DNA from: an uncultured beta proteobacterium
GTDB lineage: Bacteria > Pseudomonadota > Gammaproteobacteria > Burkholderiales > SG8-41
NCBI GenBank assembly: GCA_903893565.1
Contig: CAITMU010000072.1
Span: 1 to 64,000, forward strand
Reading direction: 5' to 3'
Length of the DNA stretch: 64,000 bases
The notes beneath the pieces are model-generated. The model was not told the origin of the DNA. It was given only the letters and a program-made list of their open reading frames with translations, and did no database searches. The position numbers were made by a program, and so were the translations under genes. This document shows positions 41,450-49,438 of the stretch, piece by piece. The number at the start of each line of letters is the position of its first letter. Positions within the stretch are counted from its first letter, which is position 1.

Positions 41450-44026
41450 ATGAGTCAGAAAATTGCAACCGGTCCATTAACAGGCATTCGAGTCATAGAG
41501 TTGGCCGATGAACAGGCCGAATACTGTGGTCTGACATTAGCTGGTTTGGGGGCGGATGTTATCAAGGTTGAGCCACGAGGCGGTAGTCCGACTCGTCGTA
41601 TTGGACCTTTTTACAAGGACCAGCAGGACAAGAACGGTTCGCTTTTTTTCTGGCAATATAATCGGGGTAAACGTTCGATCGAGCTCGATTTAAAACTGGA
41701 GAGTGATCTTGAAAAGTTCCGTACATTAATTGCCGGTTGCGATATTTTTCTTGAATCTACGGCCAAGGGGGAGTTGGCAGGCTATGGGTTAGATGAAAAA
41801 ACACTAAAAGAAAAACACCCCACACTGATCCATGCTCGAGTGACTCCTTTTGGCGACCATGGACCGTGGTCTGAGTTTAAGGGCAGTGATTTAGTGCATT
41901 TGGCTTTGGGTGGGGTGATGATGAATTGCGGTTATGATCCTGCTCCCGATGGGCAATATGACCTACCACCGATTGCGCCCCAGATGTGGCATGCCTATCA
42001 CATTGCCGGTGAGCAATTGTCGATGACCATTGTTGCGGCGTTGTTGTATCGTTTTCGAACCGGGCTGGGCCAGTCGGTGTCTTGTGCGATTCATGAGGCG
42101 GTGGCTAAATCCACAGAAGTGGATTTGATGTCCTGGGTGATGCGTCGTGCCCCGATTTATCGTCAGACCTGTCGTCATGCGAGAGAAAATATTGCGCCTA
42201 ACCCCTCGATCGCTCACACGAAAGATGGGCGCTGGGTGATGGCGAGTCTTGGCAACCGAGCCGATGATGGCGAGCGGCTAATGAAATTACTGAAAAAATA
42301 CGGCATGGCCGATGGTTTTTCTGCAGACAGTTCTGCGATGCCCAAAGGGGGGCGATTTATCCCAGGAACCGGGCCGGTGACACAAAAACGTGACGAAGGC
42401 ATGGAAGCCGTGCAGCGTTTCGTGCGTTCCTTTACCTATGAGAACATTCCTTGGCGCGAGGCTCAGGAGGCGGGTATGTTGTGGGCACCCCTGCGTAAGC
42501 CACACGAAAATGCCATCGATGAACACTGGATTAAAAGAAAAAGTGTTTCCGATGTCGAGCATCCTGAGTATGGTAAAAAATTTCGTTATGCCACCAGCAA
42601 GTGGATTTCTACCGCCAATGAGTGGGTCGTGGGTAGACGTGCGCCGTTATTGAATGAAGATTTTGCTAGTGTGATGGCCCCGATCGAAAGACAGTTTCCG
42701 GTGATTAGTCCCAAAGCTCAGGTGGATGCGAAGGAGACGCCTTCTAAACGGGGTAAGCCGTTTGCGCTCAATAATATTCGTATTTTAGATTTCACTTGGT
42801 TTTTGGCTTCAGCCGGTGGCACGCGGTTTTTAAGTGCTTTTGGTGCAGAGAGCATTAAAGTGGAATTAAAGTCGCATCCAGATACGCGTCTAGCCGCCAT
42901 GGCGCCTGTCGGTGGAAGAGAGGCACGAGATCGGGCCACAGCTCCCTTAGCGGGTGTGACGGATACCAATATGGGTGGGCAGTTTAATAATAAGAACCCG
43001 GGTAAGCGCGGGATTTCTTTGAATGTTCGCCATCCCAAGGGCTTGGAGATTGCAAAACGATTAGTGGCGATGTCCGATATCGTGGCGGAGGGATTTTCTC
43101 CAGGGGTGCTGGATAACTGGGGCTTAGGCTATGATGTGTTGCGCTCTATCAAACCCGACATTATTTATGTGCAGCAGTCGGGTATGGGCGCTTATGGCAC
43201 TTATGGTCGATTTAGAACCGTGGGCCCGATTGCCAATGCATTTGCGGGGTTATCGGAAATGTCCGGATTGGAAGAACCCGCGATGCCAGCAGGGTGGGGG
43301 TTTTCGTATTTGGATTGGATGGGAGCCTACAGTTTCGCATTGGCGATGTTAAGTGCCTTGTTTCACCGTAATCGTACTGGACAGGGGCAATGGATTGATG
43401 CCTCGCAAACCGAGGTTGGGCTCTTTATTAACGGACCGGCTATTTTAGATTGGTCTGCGAATGGGCGAGTGTGGACCCGTACTGGCAATCGTTCGCCGCA
43501 TAAGCCCGCAGCGCCGCACGGCGTATTTCCTTGTCAAGGCGAAGACCGTTGGATCGCGATTGCTTGCTTTACCGACAGCGAATGGCAGAATTTGACCCAA
43601 GTTATGGGGCACCCCGAATGGGCCAAAGACAGTCGTTTTCAGACGCTTCAGGCTCGCCAAGAAAATATTCAAGCATTGGATCTTTTGATTAAAGGTTGGA
43701 CCCAAGTCCATGATGAATATGAGGCGATGGCGCGTTTACAAAAAGCTGGGGTGCCGGCAGGGGTTTGTCAAAATGCGGGAGATCGATGCGATAAAGATCC
43801 GCAATTGCTAGCCCTAGAATGGTTGACCGAAGTCACCGGTACAAAAATAGGTCGCTGGCCATTAGCGGAGGTGCCCATCAAGATGAGTCAATCCCCTGCT
43901 TATATTGGAGGACGCATCGATCGAGGCGCTCCCTGTTATGGGGAGGATAATGAATACGTTTACCGCGAACTGCTGGGGATGTCGGCTGATGAAGTCGCTG
44001 CACTCGATGCGGATGGGGTGTTTTAG
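41450..44026 (+). CDS. Tandem-domain CaiB/BaiF family CoA-transferase
   Basis: Family III CoA-transferase made of two full copies fused, 858 aa (single-domain members are about 400). First copy about residues 1-400: LTGIRVIELADEQAEYCGLTLAGLGADVIKVEPRGG, IGPFYKD, FWQYNRGKRSIELDLK. Second copy about 435-858: NNIRILDFTWFLASAGGTRFLSAFGAESIKVELK, NKNPGKRGISLNVRHPKG, IIYVQQSGMGAYG, TGQGQWIDASQTE. Family dimers interlock two chains, so the fusion may fold as an intramolecular heterodimer, as in some other bacterial double-domain members. The acyl substrate is unknown. GGAGG precedes ATG 41450. Confidence 0.87.
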   Translation: MSQKIATGPLTGIRVIELADEQAEYCGLTLAGLGADVIKVEPRGGSPTRRIGPFYKDQQDKNGSLFFWQYNRGKRSIELDLKLESDLEKFRTLIAGCDIFLESTAKGELAGYGLDEKTLKEKHPTLIHARVTPFGDHGPWSEFKGSDLVHLALGGVMMNCGYDPAPDGQYDLPPIAPQMWHAYHIAGEQLSMTIVAALLYRFRTGLGQSVSCAIHEAVAKSTEVDLMSWVMRRAPIYRQTCRHARENIAPNPSIAHTKDGRWVMASLGNRADDGERLMKLLKKYGMADGFSADSSAMPKGGRFIPGTGPVTQKRDEGMEAVQRFVRSFTYENIPWREAQEAGMLWAPLRKPHENAIDEHWIKRKSVSDVEHPEYGKKFRYATSKWISTANEWVVGRRAPLLNEDFASVMAPIERQFPVISPKAQVDAKETPSKRGKPFALNNIRILDFTWFLASAGGTRFLSAFGAESIKVELKSHPDTRLAAMAPVGGREARDRATAPLAGVTDTNMGGQFNNKNPGKRGISLNVRHPKGLEIAKRLVAMSDIVAEGFSPGVLDNWGLGYDVLRSIKPDIIYVQQSGMGAYGTYGRFRTVGPIANAFAGLSEMSGLEEPAMPAGWGFSYLDWMGAYSFALAMLSALFHRNRTGQGQWIDASQTEVGLFINGPAILDWSANGRVWTRTGNRSPHKPAAPHGVFPCQGEDRWIAIACFTDSEWQNLTQVMGHPEWAKDSRFQTLQARQENIQALDLLIKGWTQVHDEYEAMARLQKAGVPAGVCQNAGDRCDKDPQLLALEWLTEVTGTKIGRWPLAEVPIKMSQSPAYIGGRIDRGAPCYGEDNEYVYRELLGMSADEVAALDADGVF

Positions 44027-44062
44027 GACATATTTTTTGATCCTGGTTTTTAAAACAGTCAA

Positions 44063-44094
44063 GCGCCTGTTGTCGTTGAATCGATAACAGGCGC
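44063..44094. terminator. Hairpin after the CoA-transferase
   Basis: GCGCCTGTT (44063-44071) pairs with AACAGGCGC (44086-44094). No T-tract on the plus strand. Lies between convergent genes, so a role at the end of either transcript is possible. Confidence 0.4.
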
Positions 44095-44194
44095 CCAGTG
44101 TCACAGACTGGTTGAAAAAGCGCTATCTTTGCAGGCACTGAGGGGAGTGCTCAACCCCTTTTGAATGCAACATTACTATTGGCACTTAGGGCCT

Positions 44195-45187
44195 TTAGCA
44201 TTGATTGCTCGCCAGGGGGAAGGGGCCTGGACGGGAGCCCGGAAGACTTTTAGCGATATGCGCTTGCATAATCGCGCGTAGTTCTGCCGCGCTTTCCCCA
44301 GGCGCTGGGTGCAGTTTTTCGATTTCTTCCAGTATGGGTGGAGCACGATCATCCACGGGCACATCATGCCATAAGGCCCACTTCTCGATTTGATGGATAA
44401 ATTCGGGTGAGACCCTTGGGGGAACGAGGTGATTCATCGGATCTTTCATCGCCTCATCCACCGATACAAATTCTACGCCGGCCGCTTCAAATTCATCAAG
44501 GATTTGATCTAAGCAGTCCCCGCCTAACGGCGTGCCGTGGATGAGCCAGATATGAATCGGATCGCGTCCAAATACGGCTCTGGCATTAGCAGCATGAAGC
44601 CGCATTTCATGTAGGGCTGCCTCGACAAAGGCTTGGCGCATGAATGACAGCCCTTGTCGATCATCGGCTTTCAAGGTTCGCCAGTATGCGGCATGAAAAC
44701 GGGAGTCACGAAATCCGACCGTCACTGGCACTGGGGTATAGCCTTGGGTTTTAAGGTAATGTAGAACGGTTTCTTGTTTTTCTGCGGTATCGCCCCACAT
44801 GTCGTTGCAGAACCGAAAATAGCGTTTTGGTGCTTGGGTGGCCCAGCGACTAATCATTTGCTCATTTCGTTCAATATCGTCGATATAGGTCTTAGCATCG
44901 ACCCAGTTGATACTGGGGTGGTGGTGAGTATGATTGGCAACGTAGTGACCTTGATCGACCCAGTGATCAAACACGCGCAGTAGTTCGGGGTCGTCCTCAG
45001 CGGGTGCGGTATTGGAAAACGCATAAACTTGCGCTGCATGATGGTGGGAGAGGGCGTCAGTCATTTTGCGGGCAATGGACAAACAGCTGTAGTGTTTAGG
45101 CATGGGAGTGCCCCGCCACATCAACATATCGTCAAAGGTGATGGCCATTTTGACGGGGCCGAGTGGGGAAATAGGTTTTATTTTCAT
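44195..45187 (-). CDS. Polysaccharide deacetylase-like protein
   Basis: NodB-homology family member, 330 aa. MAITFDDMLMW gives the first motif with catalytic Asp, and GHYVANHTHHHPSINWVD the metal-binding HxxxH-type motif; RYFRFCNDMWGD is the third. The end holds WLIHGTPLGGDCLDQIL. Usually removes acetyl groups from a polysaccharide or peptidoglycan, but a small-substrate amidase is equally possible. No signal peptide is visible, so it may act in the cytoplasm. AAAGGATA precedes ATG 45187. It stands alone. Confidence 0.82.
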   Translation of the reverse strand: MKIKPISPLGPVKMAITFDDMLMWRGTPMPKHYSCLSIARKMTDALSHHHAAQVYAFSNTAPAEDDPELLRVFDHWVDQGHYVANHTHHHPSINWVDAKTYIDDIERNEQMISRWATQAPKRYFRFCNDMWGDTAEKQETVLHYLKTQGYTPVPVTVGFRDSRFHAAYWRTLKADDRQGLSFMRQAFVEAALHEMRLHAANARAVFGRDPIHIWLIHGTPLGGDCLDQILDEFEAAGVEFVSVDEAMKDPMNHLVPPRVSPEFIHQIEKWALWHDVPVDDRAPPILEEIEKLHPAPGESAAELRAIMQAHIAKSLPGSRPGPFPLASNQC

Positions 45188-45335
45188 GGGGTATATCCTT
45201 TGGCTGTCGTGAACTTCAGTGTAAACGAGATTAAGCGAAAAGGTTGCTATCAGCCTATTCTAACGGGGTCTGAGTTGGTCTGAGCCCAATGCTGTAGTGG
45301 TCCATGAATGAAGCAGGGAAGTGAAGATTGCTCTT

Positions 45336-45356
45336 CCAGGCTAAAATTTAGCCTGG
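45336..45356. repeat. Palindromic hairpin
   Basis: CCAGGCTAAA (45336-45345) and TTTAGCCTGG (45347-45356) form a perfect 10-bp inverted repeat around a single A. Its core AGCCTG/CAGGCT recurs in the hairpin at 45856-45902. Confidence 0.6.
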
Positions 45357-45855
45357 CTCTTTCCACGGTTTATATGACGTTGAGCCCGATCAGGCCATAA
45401 TAATACGTTTTGTATGGGTTTCTTGCTATTGAACCATGTGTCCATACCGATCTGCGAAAACTGAGATTCACGGGGTCATGGAGCCATTATTCCAGCGTTT
45501 TCTATAACGGCGCTCAGCTAGCGCTAACTGATGCGCAGCAAAATCAACGGGTTTTGTTTGGGTATACTAAGGAACAGGGCTTTTACGGCGGGTATGCCCC
45601 AGGTGGTGAAGGCGCCTAAGCCCAAAGCTCTACCAGTCAGGCGTAAAGTTAACACTCGGGATGGATTGGCCACCTAAAGCGCCTGCGCAATAAAGGCGGT
45701 CGGCCATCGACTTTCCCTGCTCAAATATCCCCTCAATTCTTAGATCGAATGGGGTGGGTATCTGAGTAAAGTGTTGTGGTACCCATCTGACGGCTTTTGA
45801 TTAACCCAGAAGTCACAAAGTGCTTTCAGATGAATTTTCTTGCATAATGCTGTAA

Positions 45856-45902
45856 AGCCTTAGCCTGCCGCTTGAAATGAAAGCTCGAGCAGGCTTAAGG
45901 CT
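45856..45902. repeat. Long inverted repeat sharing the same core
   Basis: AGCCTTAGCCTGC (45856-45868) pairs with GCAGGCTTAAGGCT (45889-45902) with one bulged A. Possible REP-like element, or terminator without T-tract. Confidence 0.55.
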
Positions 45903-45971
45903 AAACTACCACCCTATAATCGCTACAAATCTAATCCCATCAAGTGCTACTCAATGACAACCATTATTGAC

Positions 45972-46133
45972 TTAGTGGGCTGAAGAGTGCGGCAATTTTC
46001 CAAGAATCCAACTAATGAATGCAGCCAAGCGATTAGCCGAATTTAACGCGGCAATGGCTCGTGCACGGCTATGTCCGGATATTGAAACTTGGGAAATAGT
46101 TTTTTCGATTAATGAGATATTCTTACCTTTCAT
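45972..46133 (-). CDS. Possible small protein, 53 aa, function unknown
   Basis: ATG 46133 is preceded by TAGGA seven bases upstream. The product begins MKGKNISLIEKTISQVSISG, has a basic-hydrophobic helix-like middle (SRARAIAALNSANRLAAFIS) and ends at TAA 45972. The composition is protein-like, but I do not recognise it. It lies alone in a gene-poor region. It could be a small membrane-associated or bacteriocin-like peptide; that is speculation. Confidence 0.45.
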   Translation of the reverse strand: MKGKNISLIEKTISQVSISGHSRARAIAALNSANRLAAFISWILGKLPHSSAH

Positions 46134-47028
46134 GACATGCTCCTATTAAAAACAACAGTTAAAGTATCTAATTGAGACAATTAATCTTTTAACTTAATAA
46201 CAGCTCTTTCAATTACTTGTCTCACTTCGTTGGACCGAAGTATGATCATTTTGTTGCATCGCATCAACCTACATTAATTAAAAGTTCAAATTAGTTAAAT
46301 TAAACTGAAATGAGCTTTATGAATGTGTCTAAACAACCCTTTTTAGACCAAGATTGAGGCTCACTCCCCCGGATAAGACTTTGATCATTAAAGGGCAAAT
46401 GAGGGTATATCGTTTTGACTTTCATCAACAAGATGCCATTAAACGAAGTCAATACAAGGGGAGGAAAGACGCCTTGGACTTAAAAAATCTTAGGAGGAAT
46501 TCGGTTAGTGGTCGGATCATTAGACAGGGCACTAAGGGCCAGAATATCGATCCAGAGCCACGGAATAGACCCGATCGGTTCGCAGAGTCGATGCTTATAT
46601 TGAGGCTTTTGAGATTAGTTTTTTAATGGGTTCTGTGTATTTTAAAATTCAGCCCCTTTGCTGGATAGCCCTTTTGAAGTGAATCGATGTCCATTGACGA
46701 ACACCTCATGGGCAGATCATTTGCCTTGGATTTTTTGGTGATCTTTTCTGGCAAGGGCGCCATGAAATGGGCGATTGCTTGGGATTGGCGTTGATCTAAA
46801 AAGTCATACGATCTCGGTACGTGATAAAACCGAAGCGAAGTCGGTGTTGCGACTTTTTAAATCGCCCAACTTCTCTTCCCAATTTATATAGAGTTGCAAA
46901 TTGCTCTAACCGAGGTAGAACGAGTAGGCTTCCTTTTATGCTATTGAGTCAGCCGCCAAAGGGGCGCAATATGATAAAATCTGTCCTGCCTGACTGTGGA
47001 TCAAAAGCGGTTCATTTCTTCGTTCATG

Positions 47029-47064
47029 GACCTTCCCTACGACCTTCCCTTCGACCTTCCTCTC
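47029..47064 (+). repeat. 12-bp tandem repeat, three copies
   Basis: GACCTTCCCTAC, GACCTTCCCTTC and GACCTTCCTCTC in a row. Too short and degenerate to assign a function; slippage tract. Confidence 0.6.
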
Positions 47065-47243
47065 ACCCACCTATTACCGATGTCAAATTAGTGGAGCTGA
47101 TAGGGCAAACCATTATCGGATAGTCAATCGATTGGCTGATTCATCAATAGCGGGATTGAGAAGCGCTACAGAGGCATTTTTATCGATTTTTGTTATCATT
47201 CGTCACTTACATTTTGATTTATTACTTTTTTGGAAATTTTGAC

Positions 47244-48053
47244 ATGAATAAAAATATCATCCTATTGACCTTTTGCTTAGGTTTATTTGGCGCGTTGTGG
47301 AGTGTGGCTGCGCCTGCTGAAGGTATTTCGAGTGCAGAAAAATGGATGGAAGAACTCGAAAAATCGGGCGCCATTGATCGTGCGGTTCAAAGAAGTTTAG
47401 AGCGGATTCAAAAAGAACAGGCATTAGCCCAACAGCAAGAAGAAATGAGGCAGCAGGCTGTGCAATTGGAAAAAGCTAAATTTGCACGTAAGGTCGATGT
47501 CACTAAAGATATGATATTCGGTAACCCTAAAGCGGAAATCAGTATCATTGAATATTCTGATTTTGAGTGCCCTTATTGCAAGCGTTTTCATGGAAATCCT
47601 GAACAAGTTGTCACCGAAATGAATGGTGAGGTTAATTTAGTTTGGCGCCACTACCCTTTGTCTTTTCATGATCCAATGGCCACCAAAGAAGCCGTGGCGT
47701 CTTATTGTGCGAGTGAGCAAGGCGGATCGCCGCTGTTTTGGAAATTTGCCGATGGCGTGATGAAGAACACCGGGTCCAATGGACAGGGTTTGCCAAGCAA
47801 AGACAAGGAAGACCCACTAGTGGGGTTGGCCGTATCTCTGGGATTAGATAAAGCTAAATTTCAAGCTTGCCAGGACTCGGATCAAGCCAAGCGTGCGATA
47901 CAAGCCGATCTAGATGATGGGGTCAATGCAGGTATTAATGGGACGCCGGGGGTGATTTTAGTGAATCACAAAACCGGTACAGTCGGCATTTTGGCCGGTG
48001 CGGTTCCTGTAGAAAACATTAAAGCAGAAGTCAAAAAATTACAGCTGCCATAA
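47244..48053 (+). CDS. DsbA-family thiol-disulfide oxidoreductase
   Basis: Periplasmic thioredoxin-fold protein, 269 aa from ATG 47244 (GGA nine bases upstream; the longer frame from 47190 is unlikely). Signal peptide ILLTFCLGLFGALWSVAAPA, then a Glu/Gln-rich coiled coil at about residues 30-80, then the DsbA/DsbG-like domain with CPYC at residues 109-112 (YSDFECPYCKRFH). NGTPGVILVN is the cis-Pro loop. The C-P-Y-C site and N-terminal helical arm fit a DsbC/DsbG-like or ScsC-like oxidoreductase/isomerase. It converges with the small Cys-rich gene, only 7 bases between them. Confidence 0.88.
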   Translation: MNKNIILLTFCLGLFGALWSVAAPAEGISSAEKWMEELEKSGAIDRAVQRSLERIQKEQALAQQQEEMRQQAVQLEKAKFARKVDVTKDMIFGNPKAEISIIEYSDFECPYCKRFHGNPEQVVTEMNGEVNLVWRHYPLSFHDPMATKEAVASYCASEQGGSPLFWKFADGVMKNTGSNGQGLPSKDKEDPLVGLAVSLGLDKAKFQACQDSDQAKRAIQADLDDGVNAGINGTPGVILVNHKTGTVGILAGAVPVENIKAEVKKLQLP

Positions 48054-48060
48054 TCCGCTC

Positions 48061-48321
48061 TTAACGGAAAAGGGCTTGGCACTCGCTTTTGACGTCTTTG
48101 GATTTGATGTCTTGGCAAAAGTCCTTTTTCCGCTTAACGCGAGCTAGGCACATGTTCTTGTTATCTTTTTCTTTCATGTGCAGACAGTAAGAAGCATCAT
48201 GCGAAGAAACCGCAAGACACAAGTTATTGCGGTCGTGATCCTTAATCACTGAGCAATCGGAAGGGGCTGAAACACTTAACCCCGGTAACATCAGAAAATA
48301 GATTAATAGTAAATACTTCAT
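48061..48321 (-). CDS. Small secreted protein of three 23-residue Cys-pair repeats
   Basis: An 86-aa exported protein, unrecognised. A signal peptide (LLLIYFLMLPGLSVSA) is followed by six cysteines at residues 23, 35, 46, 58, 69 and 81, spaced 12, 11, 12, 11, 12. Each repeat fits C-x2-[IM]-K-x-[HK]-D-x-[RK]-[NS]-x-C-x-A (CSVIKDHDRNNLCLA; CLHMKEKDNKNMCLA; CQDIKSKDVKSECQA). The mature chain is basic and has no membrane segment. AAAGG precedes ATG 48321. It is convergent with the DsbA-like gene. Disulfide formation is likely. Confidence 0.72.
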   Translation of the reverse strand: MKYLLLIYFLMLPGLSVSAPSDCSVIKDHDRNNLCLAVSSHDASYCLHMKEKDNKNMCLARVKRKKDFCQDIKSKDVKSECQALFR

Positions 48322-48710
48322 TTGAGCCTTTGTTCAAAGTTTTTTATGAATGCTCGGAAAAAGTGTAGTTTATTGTTGCTCTTCAGGTTCATGCTGAGGT
48401 TGGCCGATTTTTAAAAAAAAGATTTTTTGTCTTTTTTATTCATTACTCGGTATAGTCTATCAGAATAAAAACGTGGTTTATTTTATTCTCAACCGCGTTG
48501 TCGCGCTCCGATTAGCGTGATGTTATAGTTTGCTTGCCCATGGCAACGACTGTTGAGTGAAACACCCACAGAAGTAGAGCCTAAAAAGGCCTAAGGGTTA
48601 AGCTTTCTAGTTTCTCAGTTACTCATCATATTATGGTTGCCTTACTTTCTTTGTTAAGAGTCGTGAGGTGTTTTCTTTGCAATCTATGTTTGATAGGAAA
48701 GGTTCACATT
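48322..48710. other. Divergent intergenic region
   Basis: AT-rich stretch between the Cys-rich gene and the CMD-family gene; contains poly-A/T tracts and likely both promoters. No gene, repeat or terminator of note. Confidence 0.4.
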
Positions 48711-49250
48711 ATGTCAAGAGTCTCATTATTAGAAGAAAAAGATCATCCGGAACTCAAAGATCCCATCGCTAAAATTCGAGGCGAACGTGGGGGACGATTA
48801 CTGAATATTTTTCAGATGCTACTGCATAGCCCCAGCCTTGCAATGGCTTGGCTTGAGCAGGTTTCTGCGGTTCGTTGGAAGACGCAGCTCTCGGGTCAAA
48901 TTCGTGAGTTAGTTATTTTACGCGTAGGAATAATAAATCGAGTCGATTATATTTTTAAGGCCCATGTGCCAGCCTATACGCATAAAGAGGGCTTGAGTCT
49001 TGCGCAATGCAACGCGATTGTCGTATGGCGTTCGAGTGATTTATTTGATGCTGCGCAGTGTGCTGCTCTTGAATACGCTGATGCGATGACCTTAGATATA
49101 CAAGTGTCTGATGCTGTGTTCCAAAAATTAAAGCCCCATTTCACTGAGCGTCAAATTGTTGAGTTAACAGTATTAATTGCGACCTACAACATGCACAATC
49201 GAGTTTTGGAAGCCTTAAAGATAGATCCGACGGTATCTCACCAAGACTAA
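48711..49250 (+). CDS. Carboxymuconolactone decarboxylase (CMD) family protein
   Basis: A 179-aa protein of the CMD/AhpD-like helical fold, ATG 48711 with AGGAAAGG eight bases upstream. RELVILRVGIINRVDYIFKAHV has the conserved Glu and His of the CMD motif (E...H), but the CxxC of AhpD is absent, so a peroxidase role is unlikely. ALEYADAMT and LTVLIATYNMHNRVL complete the family pattern. Function is probably a lactone or ring-cleavage step, or unknown; it lies across from a TcuA-like flavoprotein, with which it converges. Confidence 0.8.
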   Translation: MSRVSLLEEKDHPELKDPIAKIRGERGGRLLNIFQMLLHSPSLAMAWLEQVSAVRWKTQLSGQIRELVILRVGIINRVDYIFKAHVPAYTHKEGLSLAQCNAIVVWRSSDLFDAAQCAALEYADAMTLDIQVSDAVFQKLKPHFTERQIVELTVLIATYNMHNRVLEALKIDPTVSHQD

Positions 49251-49438
49251 AATAAAAAAATAGTGCATCCTTATTATGGTTGGCAGCTTATTCACCTCGT
49301 AATAGCCTTTTTGCAGCCATTTGCCTCACTTTGATGCATTGGAGATCATCGCTTTTGAGGATTTTTTGAAACCCCTCTTGCATGCGATCGGTAATGCTAC
49401 ACCCTAGGCTAAGCGGCGTTTCAACGAAGGAAGGACGG

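Larger units (their letters stand above)
45188..47243. other. Gene-poor region of about 2 kb
   Basis: No convincing gene except a small ORF at 45972-46133. Contains inverted repeats at 45336-45356 and 45856-45902 and a 12-bp tandem repeat at 47029-47064. An open frame of 69 codons at 45410-45619 (TTG start) and one of 90 at 46354-46626 lack ribosome binding sites and recognisable products. A stop-free stretch of about 75 codons on the minus strand around 46630-46860 (with a readable VPRSYDFLDQRQSQAIAHF) has no start codon and may be a gene remnant. Confidence 0.45.

Noticed and set aside
45410..45619. 69-codon open frame with TTG start
   Set aside because: No Shine-Dalgarno, no match to any known pattern, isolated in a gene-poor region.
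46354..46626. 90-codon open frame
   Set aside because: TTG start without ribosome site, Arg/Lys-rich composition not protein-like.
46821..47123. 100-codon open frame
   Set aside because: Runs across a 12-bp tandem repeat, Arg/Ser/Pro-rich by chance, no ribosome site.
47190..47243. N-terminal extension of the DsbA-like protein
   Set aside because: The signal peptide begins at ATG 47244 with a ribosome site; the extension has none.
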